Below, piece by piece: positions 36,966 through 45,560 of a stretch of DNA of 64,000 nt (its first letter is position 1; each line of letters opens with the position of its first letter). The translations under genes were made by a program, and so were the position numbers. Source of the stretch: Betaproteobacteria bacterium (GTDB lineage: Bacteria; Pseudomonadota; Gammaproteobacteria; Burkholderiales; Rhodocyclaceae). Location of the stretch: contig JADJBM010000034.1 in the NCBI GenBank assembly GCA_016703785.1, positions 62,001-126,000 of the forward strand. Direction: 5' to 3'. A model generated the notes under the pieces. That model was given only the letters and a program-made list of their open reading frames with translations. It was not told where the DNA came from and made no database searches.

Positions 36966-37910
36966 TCATTTGATCAGATCCCGCACGCGTTTGCGCAGGC
37001 CGCCGAGAAAGGTGGGCCGGGGCACGCTGCGCGCCTTGTCGGCGAGCGCCTTCTGCAGGGCGAATACGCTTTGCGGGCGCTCGAGGTAATTGAGCCGCAT
37101 GCACCAGTCCACCGTTTCCAGCAGCTGCTTCGAGTACTTTTCGGGCCAGCGCTTGACGGCGGCGGCCAGCTGGTCGCGCTCGAGGCGCTGATCGGCCGCC
37201 TGGGGCGCCGCCGCCGCCATGCAGGCATACATGCTGGCGCCGACCGAATAGATGTCCGTCCACGGCCCGAGCAGCTCGCGCCGCGTGTTGTTGTACTGCT
37301 CCGGCGCGGCGAAGCCGGGCGTGTACATCGGCTTGAGCAGCGGCGTGTCGAGCGACAGCGTCTGGCGCGCGGCGCCGAAATCGATCAGCACCGGCGTGCC
37401 GTCGTTGCGCAGATAGATGTTGGAGGGCTTGATGTCGAGGTGCAGGAGCTTGTGGGTGTGGACCTCGCGCAGGCCGTTGAGCAGGCGCGCGAAGATGGCG
37501 CGGATGAAGCTCTCGCGGATCTCGCCCTTGTGCTTCTGGATGTGCTCCTGCAGGGTGCGTCCGCGCTCGTAGTGCATCACCATGTAAACCGTTTCGTTGG
37601 CACGGAAAAAGTTCTGCACCCTGACCACGTTGGGGTGGGAGATCTTGGCCAGCGCGCGGCCTTCCTCGAAAAAGCACTTCATGCCGTAGCGGAAGGTCGC
37701 CACGTTCTCCTCGGCAATCGAGGGCAGGGCGTCGCCCTGGGAGCGCAGCGCCAGCGAATTGGGCAGGTATTCCTTGATGGCCACCGGCGTATCTTCCTTG
37801 TCGAAGGCCAGGTAGACGATCGAGAAGCCGCCCAGCGACAGCTGGCGCTCGATGCGATACTCATCGAGCTGGTAGCCCGGCGGCAGCGGAACGTTGGCTT
37901 GGGGTGGCAT
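36966..37910 (-). CDS. Serine/threonine protein kinase
   Basis: 314 residues, a Hanks-type kinase without membrane segment. P-loop LSLGGFSIVYLAF, catalytic Lys in TPVAIKEYLP, catalytic loop LLHLDIKPSNIYLRNDG, DFGAARQT and the APE-like FAAPEQYNN are complete. Probably cytosolic. It forms a kinase-phosphatase pair with the PP2C gene downstream; the substrate is unknown. Upstream it is divergent from yicC across a 113-base gap. Confidence 0.93.
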   Translation of the reverse strand: MPPQANVPLPPGYQLDEYRIERQLSLGGFSIVYLAFDKEDTPVAIKEYLPNSLALRSQGDALPSIAEENVATFRYGMKCFFEEGRALAKISHPNVVRVQNFFRANETVYMVMHYERGRTLQEHIQKHKGEIRESFIRAIFARLLNGLREVHTHKLLHLDIKPSNIYLRNDGTPVLIDFGAARQTLSLDTPLLKPMYTPGFAAPEQYNNTRRELLGPWTDIYSVGASMYACMAAAAPQAADQRLERDQLAAAVKRWPEKYSKQLLETVDWCMRLNYLERPQSVFALQKALADKARSVPRPTFLGGLRKRVRDLIK

Positions 37911-38023
37911 CGGCGAGGTGAGGCGATTGACCGGGTGCGGCCGGCAGGCGTTCGGGTTAAGATAAGATCAGGATTGTCTTTTTTTATCGCCGCGCTGTAA
38001 AGCTGCGGTTTGAGAACATACCC

Positions 38024-38890
38024 ATGATCTACAGCATGACGGGATATGCCGTGCAGATGCGCGACATCGGGCGCGGCATCCTTCACCTTGAACTGCGCAC
38101 GGTCAATTCACGCTATCTCGACATGACTTTCCGCATCGTCGAGGAAGTCCGTGTCGTCGAGCCGGCCCTGCGGGAGATGATTTCAGGCCGGCTCAACCGC
38201 GGCAAGGTCGACTGCCGCCTCAACCTGCTGCCCTCGACGACGGCGCCGCGCGAGGCGACCCTCAACCGCGCCCTGCTGCAGCAGCTGGCCGCCCTGCAGA
38301 AGGACGTGCATGACCAGCTTCCCGAGGCGGCCGCGCTCAGCGTCAGCGATGTCCTGCGCTGGCCGGGCATGCTGGGCGACGATCAGGCCGGGGCGGACAC
38401 CCTGCAGGCCGAATGCGCCGCGCTGGCGAAGACCGCCCTCGACGAGTTACTCGCCACCCGCGCCCGCGAGGGCGAGAAGCTGGCGGGGATGATCCTCGAA
38501 CGTGTCGAGCGCATGCGTGTCCTGGTGGCTGAGGCCGGGCCCAAGTTGCCGCAGGCCCTGGCCGATTATCAGGAACGCATGGCGACCCGCCTGCGCGAAG
38601 CGGCCGCCAGCCTGGACGAGGAGCGTATCCGCCAGGAGATGGGCCTGTTCGCCACGCGCGTCGACGTGGCCGAGGAACTCAACCGCCTCGTTGCCCACCT
38701 TGACGAGGTGGCGCGCGTCGTCGGCAAGGGCGGCGCCATTGGCAAGCGACTGGATTTCCTCATGCAGGAGCTGAACCGCGAAGCCAACACGCTGGCCTCG
38801 AAGTCGGTCTCGACCGACATTACCGCCATCGCCGTGGACATGAAGCTGCTCATCGAGCAGATGCGCGAGCAGGTGCAGAACATCGAGTAG
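38024..38890 (+). CDS. yicC: YicC-family endoribonuclease
   Basis: 288 residues beginning MIYSMTGYAVQ, the invariable YicC start. LELRTVNSRYLDMTFRI, GRLNRGKVDCRLNL and the C-terminal KGGAIGKRLDFLMQELNREANTLASK are diagnostic. YicC proteins are RNases that act in sRNA turnover in E. coli. The region ends 10 bases before the stop codon of convergent ald. Confidence 0.95.
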   Translation: MIYSMTGYAVQMRDIGRGILHLELRTVNSRYLDMTFRIVEEVRVVEPALREMISGRLNRGKVDCRLNLLPSTTAPREATLNRALLQQLAALQKDVHDQLPEAAALSVSDVLRWPGMLGDDQAGADTLQAECAALAKTALDELLATRAREGEKLAGMILERVERMRVLVAEAGPKLPQALADYQERMATRLREAAASLDEERIRQEMGLFATRVDVAEELNRLVAHLDEVARVVGKGGAIGKRLDFLMQELNREANTLASKSVSTDITAIAVDMKLLIEQMREQVQNIE

Positions 38891-38900
38891 GCGTGCCTGC

Positions 38901-40019
38901 TTACGCCGCCAGGGCATTTCCGGGCGGCCTGAACTCCAGGCCGAGGGCTTCAGCAACCGTCTCACTCAACACCTCTCCGGCATGGATGTTGATGCCGTCG
39001 CACAGGTGGGCGTCTTCCGCGCAGGCAAGCTTCCATCCCTTGTCGGCCAAGGCCAGCGTATAGGGCAGTGTGGCGTTATTGAGGGCTACGGTCGACGTGT
39101 GCGGTACGGCGCCCGGCATGTTGGCGACGCAATAGTGCACGATTCCATCCAGCATGTAGGTCGGTTCCTGGTGAGTGGTGGGCCGGGAAGTCTCGAAGCA
39201 GCCGCCTTGGTCGATGGAAATATCGACCAGCACCGCATTGGGCCGCATGCTTGCCAGGTGTTCGCGCCTCACCAGCTTCGGTGCAGCCGCCCCGGGAATC
39301 AGTACTGCACCAATGATCAGATCAGCCGCCAGGACGGCCGCTTCGGTGTCCAGGCTGGTCGCATATACAGTGCGCAGGCGCCCGCCGAAGAGGTCATCCA
39401 ACTGGCGCAAGCGCGGCAGCGATTTGTCGAAAACGGTGACCTCGGCGCCCATGCCCAGTGCCATGCGTGCCGCATGGGTGCCGGCCACGCCACCACCGAG
39501 GATGACGACGCTCGCGTGAGGAACCCCGGGAACGCCGCCGAGCAGTATGCCCCGACCTCCTGATGCCTTTTGCAGGGCCGTGGCGCCCACCTGAACCGAC
39601 ATGCGGCCGGCAACTTCGCTCATGGGGGCCAGCAGCGGCAATCCGCCACTGTGGGAGGTGACTGTTTCGTAGGCGATGGCGGTGCAGCCGGAGTGGCGCA
39701 ACAAGCGGACCTGCTCCGCGTCTGGCGCCAGGTGAAGGTAGGTAAACAGGACCTGGCCTTCGCGCAGCAGCGCGCACTCGGTCGGTTGAGGCTCCTTGAC
39801 CTTGACGATCATTTCCGCGTGCGCGAAGACTTCCGCCGCAGTAGCGGCTATCCGCGCGCCTGCTGCGAGATATTGCGCATCCCCACAATCAGCACCCGTC
39901 CCGGCACCGGTCTGCACCAGCACTTCATGGCCGTGTGACACCGCTTCGCGCACCGCTGCCGGCGTCATGCCGACCCGGTATTCGTGAACCTTGATTTCCT
40001 TGGGCACCCCGATCAGCAT
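38901..40019 (-). CDS. ald: Alanine dehydrogenase
   Basis: 372 residues. NAD-dependent oxidative deamination of L-alanine to pyruvate and ammonium. N-terminal MLIGVPKEIKVHEYRVGMTP, KVKEPQ (substrate Lys), HLAPD, the Rossmann loop VVILGGGVAGTHAARMALG, DISIDQGGCFETSRPTTH and CVANMPGAVPHTST are all present. It begins at ATG 40019 behind a GGAGGAAACC site. The regulator next door is divergent, a common arrangement for ald. In this neighbourhood it could regenerate pyruvate from the alanine produced by the aminotransferase at 44191 (inference). Confidence 0.96.
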   Translation of the reverse strand: MLIGVPKEIKVHEYRVGMTPAAVREAVSHGHEVLVQTGAGTGADCGDAQYLAAGARIAATAAEVFAHAEMIVKVKEPQPTECALLREGQVLFTYLHLAPDAEQVRLLRHSGCTAIAYETVTSHSGGLPLLAPMSEVAGRMSVQVGATALQKASGGRGILLGGVPGVPHASVVILGGGVAGTHAARMALGMGAEVTVFDKSLPRLRQLDDLFGGRLRTVYATSLDTEAAVLAADLIIGAVLIPGAAAPKLVRREHLASMRPNAVLVDISIDQGGCFETSRPTTHQEPTYMLDGIVHYCVANMPGAVPHTSTVALNNATLPYTLALADKGWKLACAEDAHLCDGINIHAGEVLSETVAEALGLEFRPPGNALAA

Positions 40020-40110
40020 GGTTTCCTCCTTGGTTAACCGGGAAAGCAGCATGATGTCCGGACCTGGGGAGAATAGGCTTGCGTTCTATGGGAGGACGGG
40101 CGGTCGCCGT

Positions 40111-40123
40111 GCAATAATATTGC
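40111..40123. promoter_or_regulatory. Candidate Lrp/AsnC operator in the ald-regulator gap
   Basis: GCAATA-A-TATTGC palindrome, followed by a partial second half site GCGTATTATGC, in the AT-rich intergenic region between the divergent ald and Lrp-type genes. The position between both starts suits autoregulation and control of ald. Confidence 0.5.
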
Positions 40124-40149
40124 GTATTATGCTAATGAAACGGAATTAT

Positions 40150-40617
40150 ATGTCTCCTGTTGTATTAGATAAGACAGATCGTAAGATTCTTTCTCTTCTG
40201 CAAGCTGACGGACGCATGACCAATGCCGAGCTGGCGCAGCGCATCAACCTGTCGCCATCAGCCTGCCTGCGCCGGGTGCAACGCCTGGAAGAGAGTGCTG
40301 TGATTGCAGGTTACGTGGCGCTGGTTAGGCAGGAGGCAGTCGGGCGGCCGACGAGCATCTTCGTAGAGGTGACGCTGAAGAGCCAGAGCGAGGAATCGCT
40401 GAAGGCTTTCGAGCGCGCTGTTCGGGCCTGCCCGGACATCATGGAGTGCTACTTGATGTCAGGCGATGCCGATTACCTGATCCGTGTGGTGGCTGCGGAC
40501 ACGCAGGACTACGAGCGCATCCACAAGCAGCATTTGACCCGGCTGCCGGGCGTGGCGCGCATCCGCTCCAGTTTTGCCCTGCGCGCAATATCAAAGAAGA
40601 CAGCCCTGGACATCTGA
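40150..40617 (+). CDS. Lrp/AsnC-family transcriptional regulator
   Basis: 155 residues: N-terminal winged HTH (LDKTDRKILSLLQADGRMTN, LAQRINLSPSACLRRVQRLE) and C-terminal RAM effector domain (FVEVTLKSQSEESLKAFERA, GDADYLIRVVAAD). Divergent to ald, so probably its alanine- or leucine-responsive activator. ATG 40150 (MSPVVLDKTD) is chosen; ATGs at 40129 and 40135 in frame would add a few residues. Confidence 0.92.
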   Translation: MSPVVLDKTDRKILSLLQADGRMTNAELAQRINLSPSACLRRVQRLEESAVIAGYVALVRQEAVGRPTSIFVEVTLKSQSEESLKAFERAVRACPDIMECYLMSGDADYLIRVVAADTQDYERIHKQHLTRLPGVARIRSSFALRAISKKTALDI

Positions 40618-40644
40618 TGGCCAGTCGCCGCCCGGGTCCCGGGC

Positions 40645-41133
40645 CTAGAGCCGCAGTTCCTGGCTGCGCGCCAGCAGTCTGCTGAGCGCCTTGTCCAGCG
40701 TCTGGCGCTCCCGCTCCGAGAGCACGGAGAGGAACCAGGACTCGGTTTGCCGCGCCTCCGGAATGATCGCCTCGCACATGCTGGTTCCCTTGCGGGTAAG
40801 GAACAGCACCAGGCGCCGTCCGTCGCGCGGATCGCCGCTGGCAGTGACCAGTTCAAGTTCGACCAGCCTGCGCTGGGCGCGGCTGACGCGGCCCTTGTCC
40901 ATGCTGGTGATTTCCACTACCTCGTTGGGCGCGAGCGGGCCGTAACTGTGCAGCGCCATGAGAATTCGCCACTCGGGAATCTGGATGCCGAAGCGTTGTT
41001 CGAAGAGCGAGCCGATAGACTGGCTCAGACGGTTGGCCACCACCGCCAGCTTGTAGGGGGTGAAGTCCTGCAGCGAGAGTTTCTCCACGGCGGCGCGGCC
41101 GGTCGATTTTTTCCTTGTTCTTGGTAAAGGCAT
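40645..41133 (-). CDS. MarR-family transcriptional regulator
   Basis: 162 residues with the winged-helix core: FGIQIPEWRILMALHSYGPL, NEVVEITSMDKGRVSRAQRR, the wing DPRDGRRLVLFLTRKG, and a long dimerisation helix. It follows the permease gene by 12 bases on the same strand and probably regulates the permease / aldehyde dehydrogenase / amine genes, with an aromatic or amine-derived ligand (inference). Confidence 0.92.
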   Translation of the reverse strand: MPLPRTRKKSTGRAAVEKLSLQDFTPYKLAVVANRLSQSIGSLFEQRFGIQIPEWRILMALHSYGPLAPNEVVEITSMDKGRVSRAQRRLVELELVTASGDPRDGRRLVLFLTRKGTSMCEAIIPEARQTESWFLSVLSERERQTLDKALSRLLARSQELRL

Positions 41134-41145
41134 CGCTGCTCTGCT

Positions 41146-42507
41146 TCAATCGTGATGTGCGCCATTATCCCGCAGTGCACCTTCAAGATCCGGGCTGAAT
41201 GGGTTGCGCCGCATCACGAACAGCGTCCACACGAGGCTGTAGGCCAGCGTGGCGCTGAGCATGGCCGCCACGTTGCGGTAGATCGGCGCGGCAAGTTCCG
41301 GAGTCGGCGAAATGTTGAGGAATACATATCCCATGCCGAGTATGCCGATGATCTGGGGCATTGGAAACCAAGGCGAGCGGAAGGGTCGCGCGTGCTGCGG
41401 AATGCGCAACCGCAGCACAATCAGGTCGAGGTGCACAATGATGTAGGCGACCAGCCAGCATGCAGCGGCGGCAACGGTCAGCGCCAAAATCGAGGAGGCA
41501 TCCATGCCCAGCGGCGCACGCACGGCGGCGATGGCGGCGGCAAGCGCAACCAGCGCCCAAGTCGGTGCTCCCTTGGCGTTCTCCCGCGCCAGCAGCGCCG
41601 GAAGTTGGCCGCTCTGCGCCATGCCCTGGATCATGCGCGAGACGCTGGCCAGGACGGTGTTGAGAAGCGTGGCGCTGCCGAGTATGGCCAGAATGGCAAA
41701 GGCAATCTTGGCGGTTGGGCCGAAGATGCCCAGCGCCAGATCGACGTGGGGCGTGGCGCCAGTCAGCTTTTCGGCCGGCAGGATGGCCATGCCGGCGAGA
41801 CAGAACACGCCGTATACCGCAACGATCAGCCCCAGGCCGATCATCATGGCACGCGGCAGATTGCGCGAAGGGTTACGCGCATCGGCGATCATGGGGCAGA
41901 CGAACTCCAGGCCGACCAGTCCCCAGAAGGCCAGCGCCACCAGCGACAACGCGAGGGGCGCATCGAGCGCGACGGCCGGCACGTCGATCGTCGTCCCGCC
42001 GCCAGACAAACCGGCGATACCGATGAGGAACAGTCCGCCGAACATAATGGCGACGAGCGTGCTCTGGATGCGCGCGAACAGGTCGATGCCGCGCAGGTTG
42101 AGCAGGCAGAACAAGAGCAACAGGGCCAGGCTTGGGTAGGGCAGCAGAGCAACGAGTCCCGGGGCCACCTGTTCGAGCAGCGTGTCCACCAGGATCAGTT
42201 CCGCCGGGATGCCCAGAAGCGCTACGGCAACGTAGCCGGAGAGCGTGGCGATGATGGCCAGCCCCGGCCCCAACGCCGCCTGGGTGTAGGCACTGACCGA
42301 ACCCGACTTGGGCAGCATCAGCGCCAACTCGGAGAAGGACAGGACATACGTCAGGGCGAGCAGTGCGGAGATGCCGATCGCCACGAGAAAATTGACGTGG
42401 CCGATGCCGGCGCCATTGAGCATGCTGATCATGGTGCTCTGCACCACCACTACGCCGACTGCTGTTGCAACCAGTGCCGGCAGGGGCAATCCTTTCTGCT
42501 TCTCCAT
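41146..42507 (-). CDS. APC-family amino acid/amine permease
   Basis: 453 residues with 12 predicted helices. N-terminal ALVATAVGVVVVQSTMISML, then FSELALMLPKSGSVSAYTQA, ALAFWGLVGLEFVCPMIADA and ARNPSRNLPRAMM are APC signatures. Inner-membrane uptake of an amino acid or amine. Between the MarR regulator and the aldehyde dehydrogenase, all on the minus strand, hence probably one operon importing and oxidising an amine (inference). Confidence 0.9.
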   Translation of the reverse strand: MEKQKGLPLPALVATAVGVVVVQSTMISMLNGAGIGHVNFLVAIGISALLALTYVLSFSELALMLPKSGSVSAYTQAALGPGLAIIATLSGYVAVALLGIPAELILVDTLLEQVAPGLVALLPYPSLALLLLFCLLNLRGIDLFARIQSTLVAIMFGGLFLIGIAGLSGGGTTIDVPAVALDAPLALSLVALAFWGLVGLEFVCPMIADARNPSRNLPRAMMIGLGLIVAVYGVFCLAGMAILPAEKLTGATPHVDLALGIFGPTAKIAFAILAILGSATLLNTVLASVSRMIQGMAQSGQLPALLARENAKGAPTWALVALAAAIAAVRAPLGMDASSILALTVAAAACWLVAYIIVHLDLIVLRLRIPQHARPFRSPWFPMPQIIGILGMGYVFLNISPTPELAAPIYRNVAAMLSATLAYSLVWTLFVMRRNPFSPDLEGALRDNGAHHD

Positions 42508-42549
42508 GTTCTCCTCCTATTGTTTGTTTCGTTATTCTTGGATTTCCGC

Positions 42550-43992
42550 CTAGGCGCTGCCGAAGCTGGTGAGCTTGGTGTCGAGATAGGCCGCCAACCC
42601 CTCCTGGCCGCTTTCCGAGCCGTGGCCACTTTCCTTGATGCCGCCGAACGGTGTTTCCGGCTGGGACACGCCGAAATGATTGATGCCGACCATGCCCGCT
42701 TCGAGATCGGCCGAAACGCGATGGGCGAGCGACAGGTCGCGCGTGAACAGGTAGGCCGCGAGTCCATAGGGCAAGCCGTTGGCCTGCTCGATGGCCTCTT
42801 CCAGCGTATCCCAGGGATTGACCACGGCCATCGGGCCGAACGGTTCCTGCTGCAGAATGCGCGCGGTTTGCGGCACGTTCGTCAGCAGTGTGGGCGCGAA
42901 GAAGAAACCCGCGCCGGGCAGGCGCCGGCCGCCGCAGGCGAGGTTCGCCCCGCAGGCAACGGCGTCTTCCACCAGGGACTCCATCTCGCCGATGCGCCGA
43001 TAGTGGGCAAGCGGCCCCATCTCGGTATCGGCATTCAGGCCGTTGCCGACCCGCACGGCTTGCGCACCCGCCGCAAAAGAGGCGACGAAGGACTCGAACA
43101 GGGAACGGTGAACGAGAAAACGTGTCGGAGATGCACATACCTGGCCGGCGTTGCGATACTTGGCCGTGACGGAGAGCCTCGCTACGTGCGCGGCATCGGC
43201 GTCGGGCAGGACCAGCACCGGTGCATGTCCGCCCAATTCCGCCGTGTAGCGCTTGACGCCACGCGCACACAGCTCACCCAGATGCTTGCCGACGGGGATC
43301 GAGCCGGTAAACGATACTTTGCGGATGCCCGGATGGGCGATGAGATAGGACGAAACCTGTGCCGGATCGCCGCACACCAGATTCAGCACGCCGGCCGGCA
43401 GGCCGGCGTCGTGGAAAGCACGCACCAGCTCGACGGCGCTGCCTGGCGTTTCTTCCGCGGGCTTGAGGATGGCGCTGCAGCCTGCGGCCAGCGCGGCGCC
43501 GACTTTGCGCGCCGGCAGATTCAGGGGGAAGTTCCACGGCGTAAACAATGCCGCTGGCCCCACCGGCACGCGCGTCACCGCCTGGGCGAAGACGGCGTTA
43601 GTGCGCGGCGGCACGAGGCGACCGTAGGCGCGCTTTCCCTCTTCGGCGAGGAAATCGATGATGTCCGCGGACAGCAGCACTTCGCGCCGGCTTTCCGCCA
43701 GCGGTTTGCCCTGCTCGAGCGTCATGATCCGGGCAATGCTGTCGGCGCGCTCGCGCAACAGGCGCGTTGCGCGGGAGATGCGTTCGTGGCGTTCGTGCGC
43801 AGGTGTTGCGCGCCAGATGGCGAATCCGCGCTGTGCCGCGGCAACCGCGCGCGCCAGCTCAGCCTCGCTCGCAAGCGGCAACACAGCGAGCGTGGCGCCG
43901 TCGGCTGGGTTGATGACGGGCCGGCTACCGCCGCTGGCGACGGCGATCCAGTCTCCGTCGATGTAGAGGGCCGGTGTTGGGTAGTCGCTCAC
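42550..43992 (-). CDS. NAD(P)-dependent aldehyde dehydrogenase (succinate-semialdehyde type)
   Basis: 480 residues. VGPAALFTPWNFPLNLPARK (cofactor and oxyanion Asn), KPAEETPGSAVELV, SFTGSIPVGKHLG, catalytic Glu in YTAELGGHAPVLVL, catalytic Cys in NAGQVCASPTRFLV, and EPFGPMAVV are present. The architecture matches the succinate-semialdehyde/gabaldehyde group. It could oxidise the aldehyde produced by the divergent aminotransferase. A 198-base divergent promoter region separates the two. Confidence 0.92.
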   Translation of the reverse strand: MSDYPTPALYIDGDWIAVASGGSRPVINPADGATLAVLPLASEAELARAVAAAQRGFAIWRATPAHERHERISRATRLLRERADSIARIMTLEQGKPLAESRREVLLSADIIDFLAEEGKRAYGRLVPPRTNAVFAQAVTRVPVGPAALFTPWNFPLNLPARKVGAALAAGCSAILKPAEETPGSAVELVRAFHDAGLPAGVLNLVCGDPAQVSSYLIAHPGIRKVSFTGSIPVGKHLGELCARGVKRYTAELGGHAPVLVLPDADAAHVARLSVTAKYRNAGQVCASPTRFLVHRSLFESFVASFAAGAQAVRVGNGLNADTEMGPLAHYRRIGEMESLVEDAVACGANLACGGRRLPGAGFFFAPTLLTNVPQTARILQQEPFGPMAVVNPWDTLEEAIEQANGLPYGLAAYLFTRDLSLAHRVSADLEAGMVGINHFGVSQPETPFGGIKESGHGSESGQEGLAAYLDTKLTSFGSA

Positions 43993-44108
43993 GCTGATCC
44001 TTTCTGTCGGAACCTCAGGCCCGGATGCGGCGACTTTGTAGCACCATCAAGTTGCGAATGCAACGATATTTCGACGCGACGCGCCTCTTAGAAAGAAATA
44101 ATTCCGGG

Positions 44109-44121
44109 TTGCCGATTTGGG
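44109..44121 (+). promoter_or_regulatory. Shared operator-like box, copy 1
   Basis: TTGCCGATTTGGG, identical to 48636-48648, located 69 bases upstream of the aminotransferase start in the divergent gap. Following bases also partly agree (NTANNGG). Candidate binding site of the AraC-type regulator encoded at 47489-48511. Confidence 0.6.
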
Positions 44122-44190
44122 CTATTGGTTGCATCGACAACCAATGTAACCTGTCGCCCGCCCGGCCTCTCCCGCAGCAGGAAACGACCC

Positions 44191-45558
44191 ATGACCTACA
44201 GCATCGAGCAGCTCAAGAAAGCCAACGCGCGGCATCTGTGGCATCCAATGGCGCACCCAAAGGCGATGCTGGATGCTCCGCCGGACATCATCGCGCGCGG
44301 GGAAGGTGTCTGGATCTGGGACATCGATGGCCATCGCCTGCTCGACGGGGTCGGTGGTTTGTGGAGCGCCAACCTCGGGCACAGCAATCGCCCGGTGCGC
44401 GATGCGATCATTGCCCAGCTGGACGAACTGCCTTTCTTCAACACCTTTCGCGGCACAACGCACCCGCGCGCGATCGAGCTTTCAACAGAACTGGTGCGTG
44501 TGATGGCACCGGAGAATATCGGCGCAGTGATGTTCGGCAGCGGCGGTTCGGACGCGGTGGAAGCTGCGCTCAAGATTTCCCGCCAGTACTGGAAGCTCCT
44601 CGGGCAGGCTGATCGCACCAAGTTCATCAGCCTGCGCCAGGGCTACCACGGCGTGCATTTCGGCGGCATGTCGGTCAACGGCAACACCAACTTCCGCCGC
44701 GCCTACGAGCCGCTGCTGCCGGGCTGTTTCCATGTCGACACGCCCTGGCTGTATCGCAATCCGTACACAGACGATCCGATGGAGCTGGGGCGCATCTGCG
44801 CTGAACTGCTGGAGCGCGAGATCGTTTTTCAGGGCCCGGATACCGTGGCCGCCTTCATCGCGGAACCGGTGCAGGGCGCCGGTGGCGTCATCGTGCCGCC
44901 GGAGAACTACTGGCCGGCCATCCGCCAGGTGTGCGATCGCCATGGCGTGCTTCTCATCGCCGACGAGGTGGTGACCGGCTTCGGCCGTGCTGGCGCCATG
45001 TTCGGCACGCGATTGTGGGGTGTCAATGCCGACATCTGGTGCCTGGCCAAGGGCATCTCGGGCGGCTACGTGCCGCTCGGCGCCACAGCCATCGGACAGC
45101 GCATCGTCGAAGCCTTTCTTGCCGCGCCGGCCGGACTCGGCGCGATCACCCATGGCTATACCTACAGCGCCCATCCAGTTGCCGCCGCCGCGGCGCTGGC
45201 GGCTCTCAAACAGGTTGAGGAACTCGACCTGCCCGGCAACGCGGCGCGCGTCGGCGCGCATTTCCAGTCGCGTCTGCGCGAATTTGTCGCCCGCCATGCC
45301 CATGTCGGTGACGTGCGCGGCGTCGGCCTGATGGCCGCGCTGGAACTGGTCGAGTCCAAGGCGAGCCGCAAGGCGCTACCGCGCGGCAATGTGCTGACGC
45401 TGAATGTCGCGCGGGCCGCCTACCGCCGAGGCGCCATGGTGCGCGTTTCCGGGCCCAACATCATTCTTTCGCCGCCGCTCATCATCACGCGTGAGGAAAT
45501 CGACATTCTGCTTGATGCGCTCGATGCCGCCTTCTGCGAAGTGGAAGCCGCGCTGTAG
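44191..45558 (+). CDS. Class III omega-aminotransferase (amine/omega-amino acid:pyruvate type)
   Basis: 455 residues, PLP-dependent. HLWHPMAHPKAML, GEGVWIWDIDGHRLLDGVGG, FGSGGSDAVEAALKISRQYW, the acidic PLP contact LLIADEVVTGFGRAG and the PLP lysine in WCLAKGISGGYVPLGA are all in place, with THGYTYSAHPVAAAAALAAL. Members such as SpuC and omega-amino acid:pyruvate transaminases convert a primary amine and pyruvate to aldehyde and alanine. Preceded by a shared operator-like box; its stop lies 2 bases before the UPF0261 gene. The ATG at 44191 is preferred over the upstream in-frame GTG. Confidence 0.92.
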   Translation: MTYSIEQLKKANARHLWHPMAHPKAMLDAPPDIIARGEGVWIWDIDGHRLLDGVGGLWSANLGHSNRPVRDAIIAQLDELPFFNTFRGTTHPRAIELSTELVRVMAPENIGAVMFGSGGSDAVEAALKISRQYWKLLGQADRTKFISLRQGYHGVHFGGMSVNGNTNFRRAYEPLLPGCFHVDTPWLYRNPYTDDPMELGRICAELLEREIVFQGPDTVAAFIAEPVQGAGGVIVPPENYWPAIRQVCDRHGVLLIADEVVTGFGRAGAMFGTRLWGVNADIWCLAKGISGGYVPLGATAIGQRIVEAFLAAPAGLGAITHGYTYSAHPVAAAAALAALKQVEELDLPGNAARVGAHFQSRLREFVARHAHVGDVRGVGLMAALELVESKASRKALPRGNVLTLNVARAAYRRGAMVRVSGPNIILSPPLIITREEIDILLDALDAAFCEVEAAL

Positions 45559-45560
45559 CG

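Noticed and set aside
41152..44091. 979-codon open frame on the plus strand
   Set aside because: Opposite the permease and aldehyde dehydrogenase genes, both well supported; composition is that of an antisense shadow.
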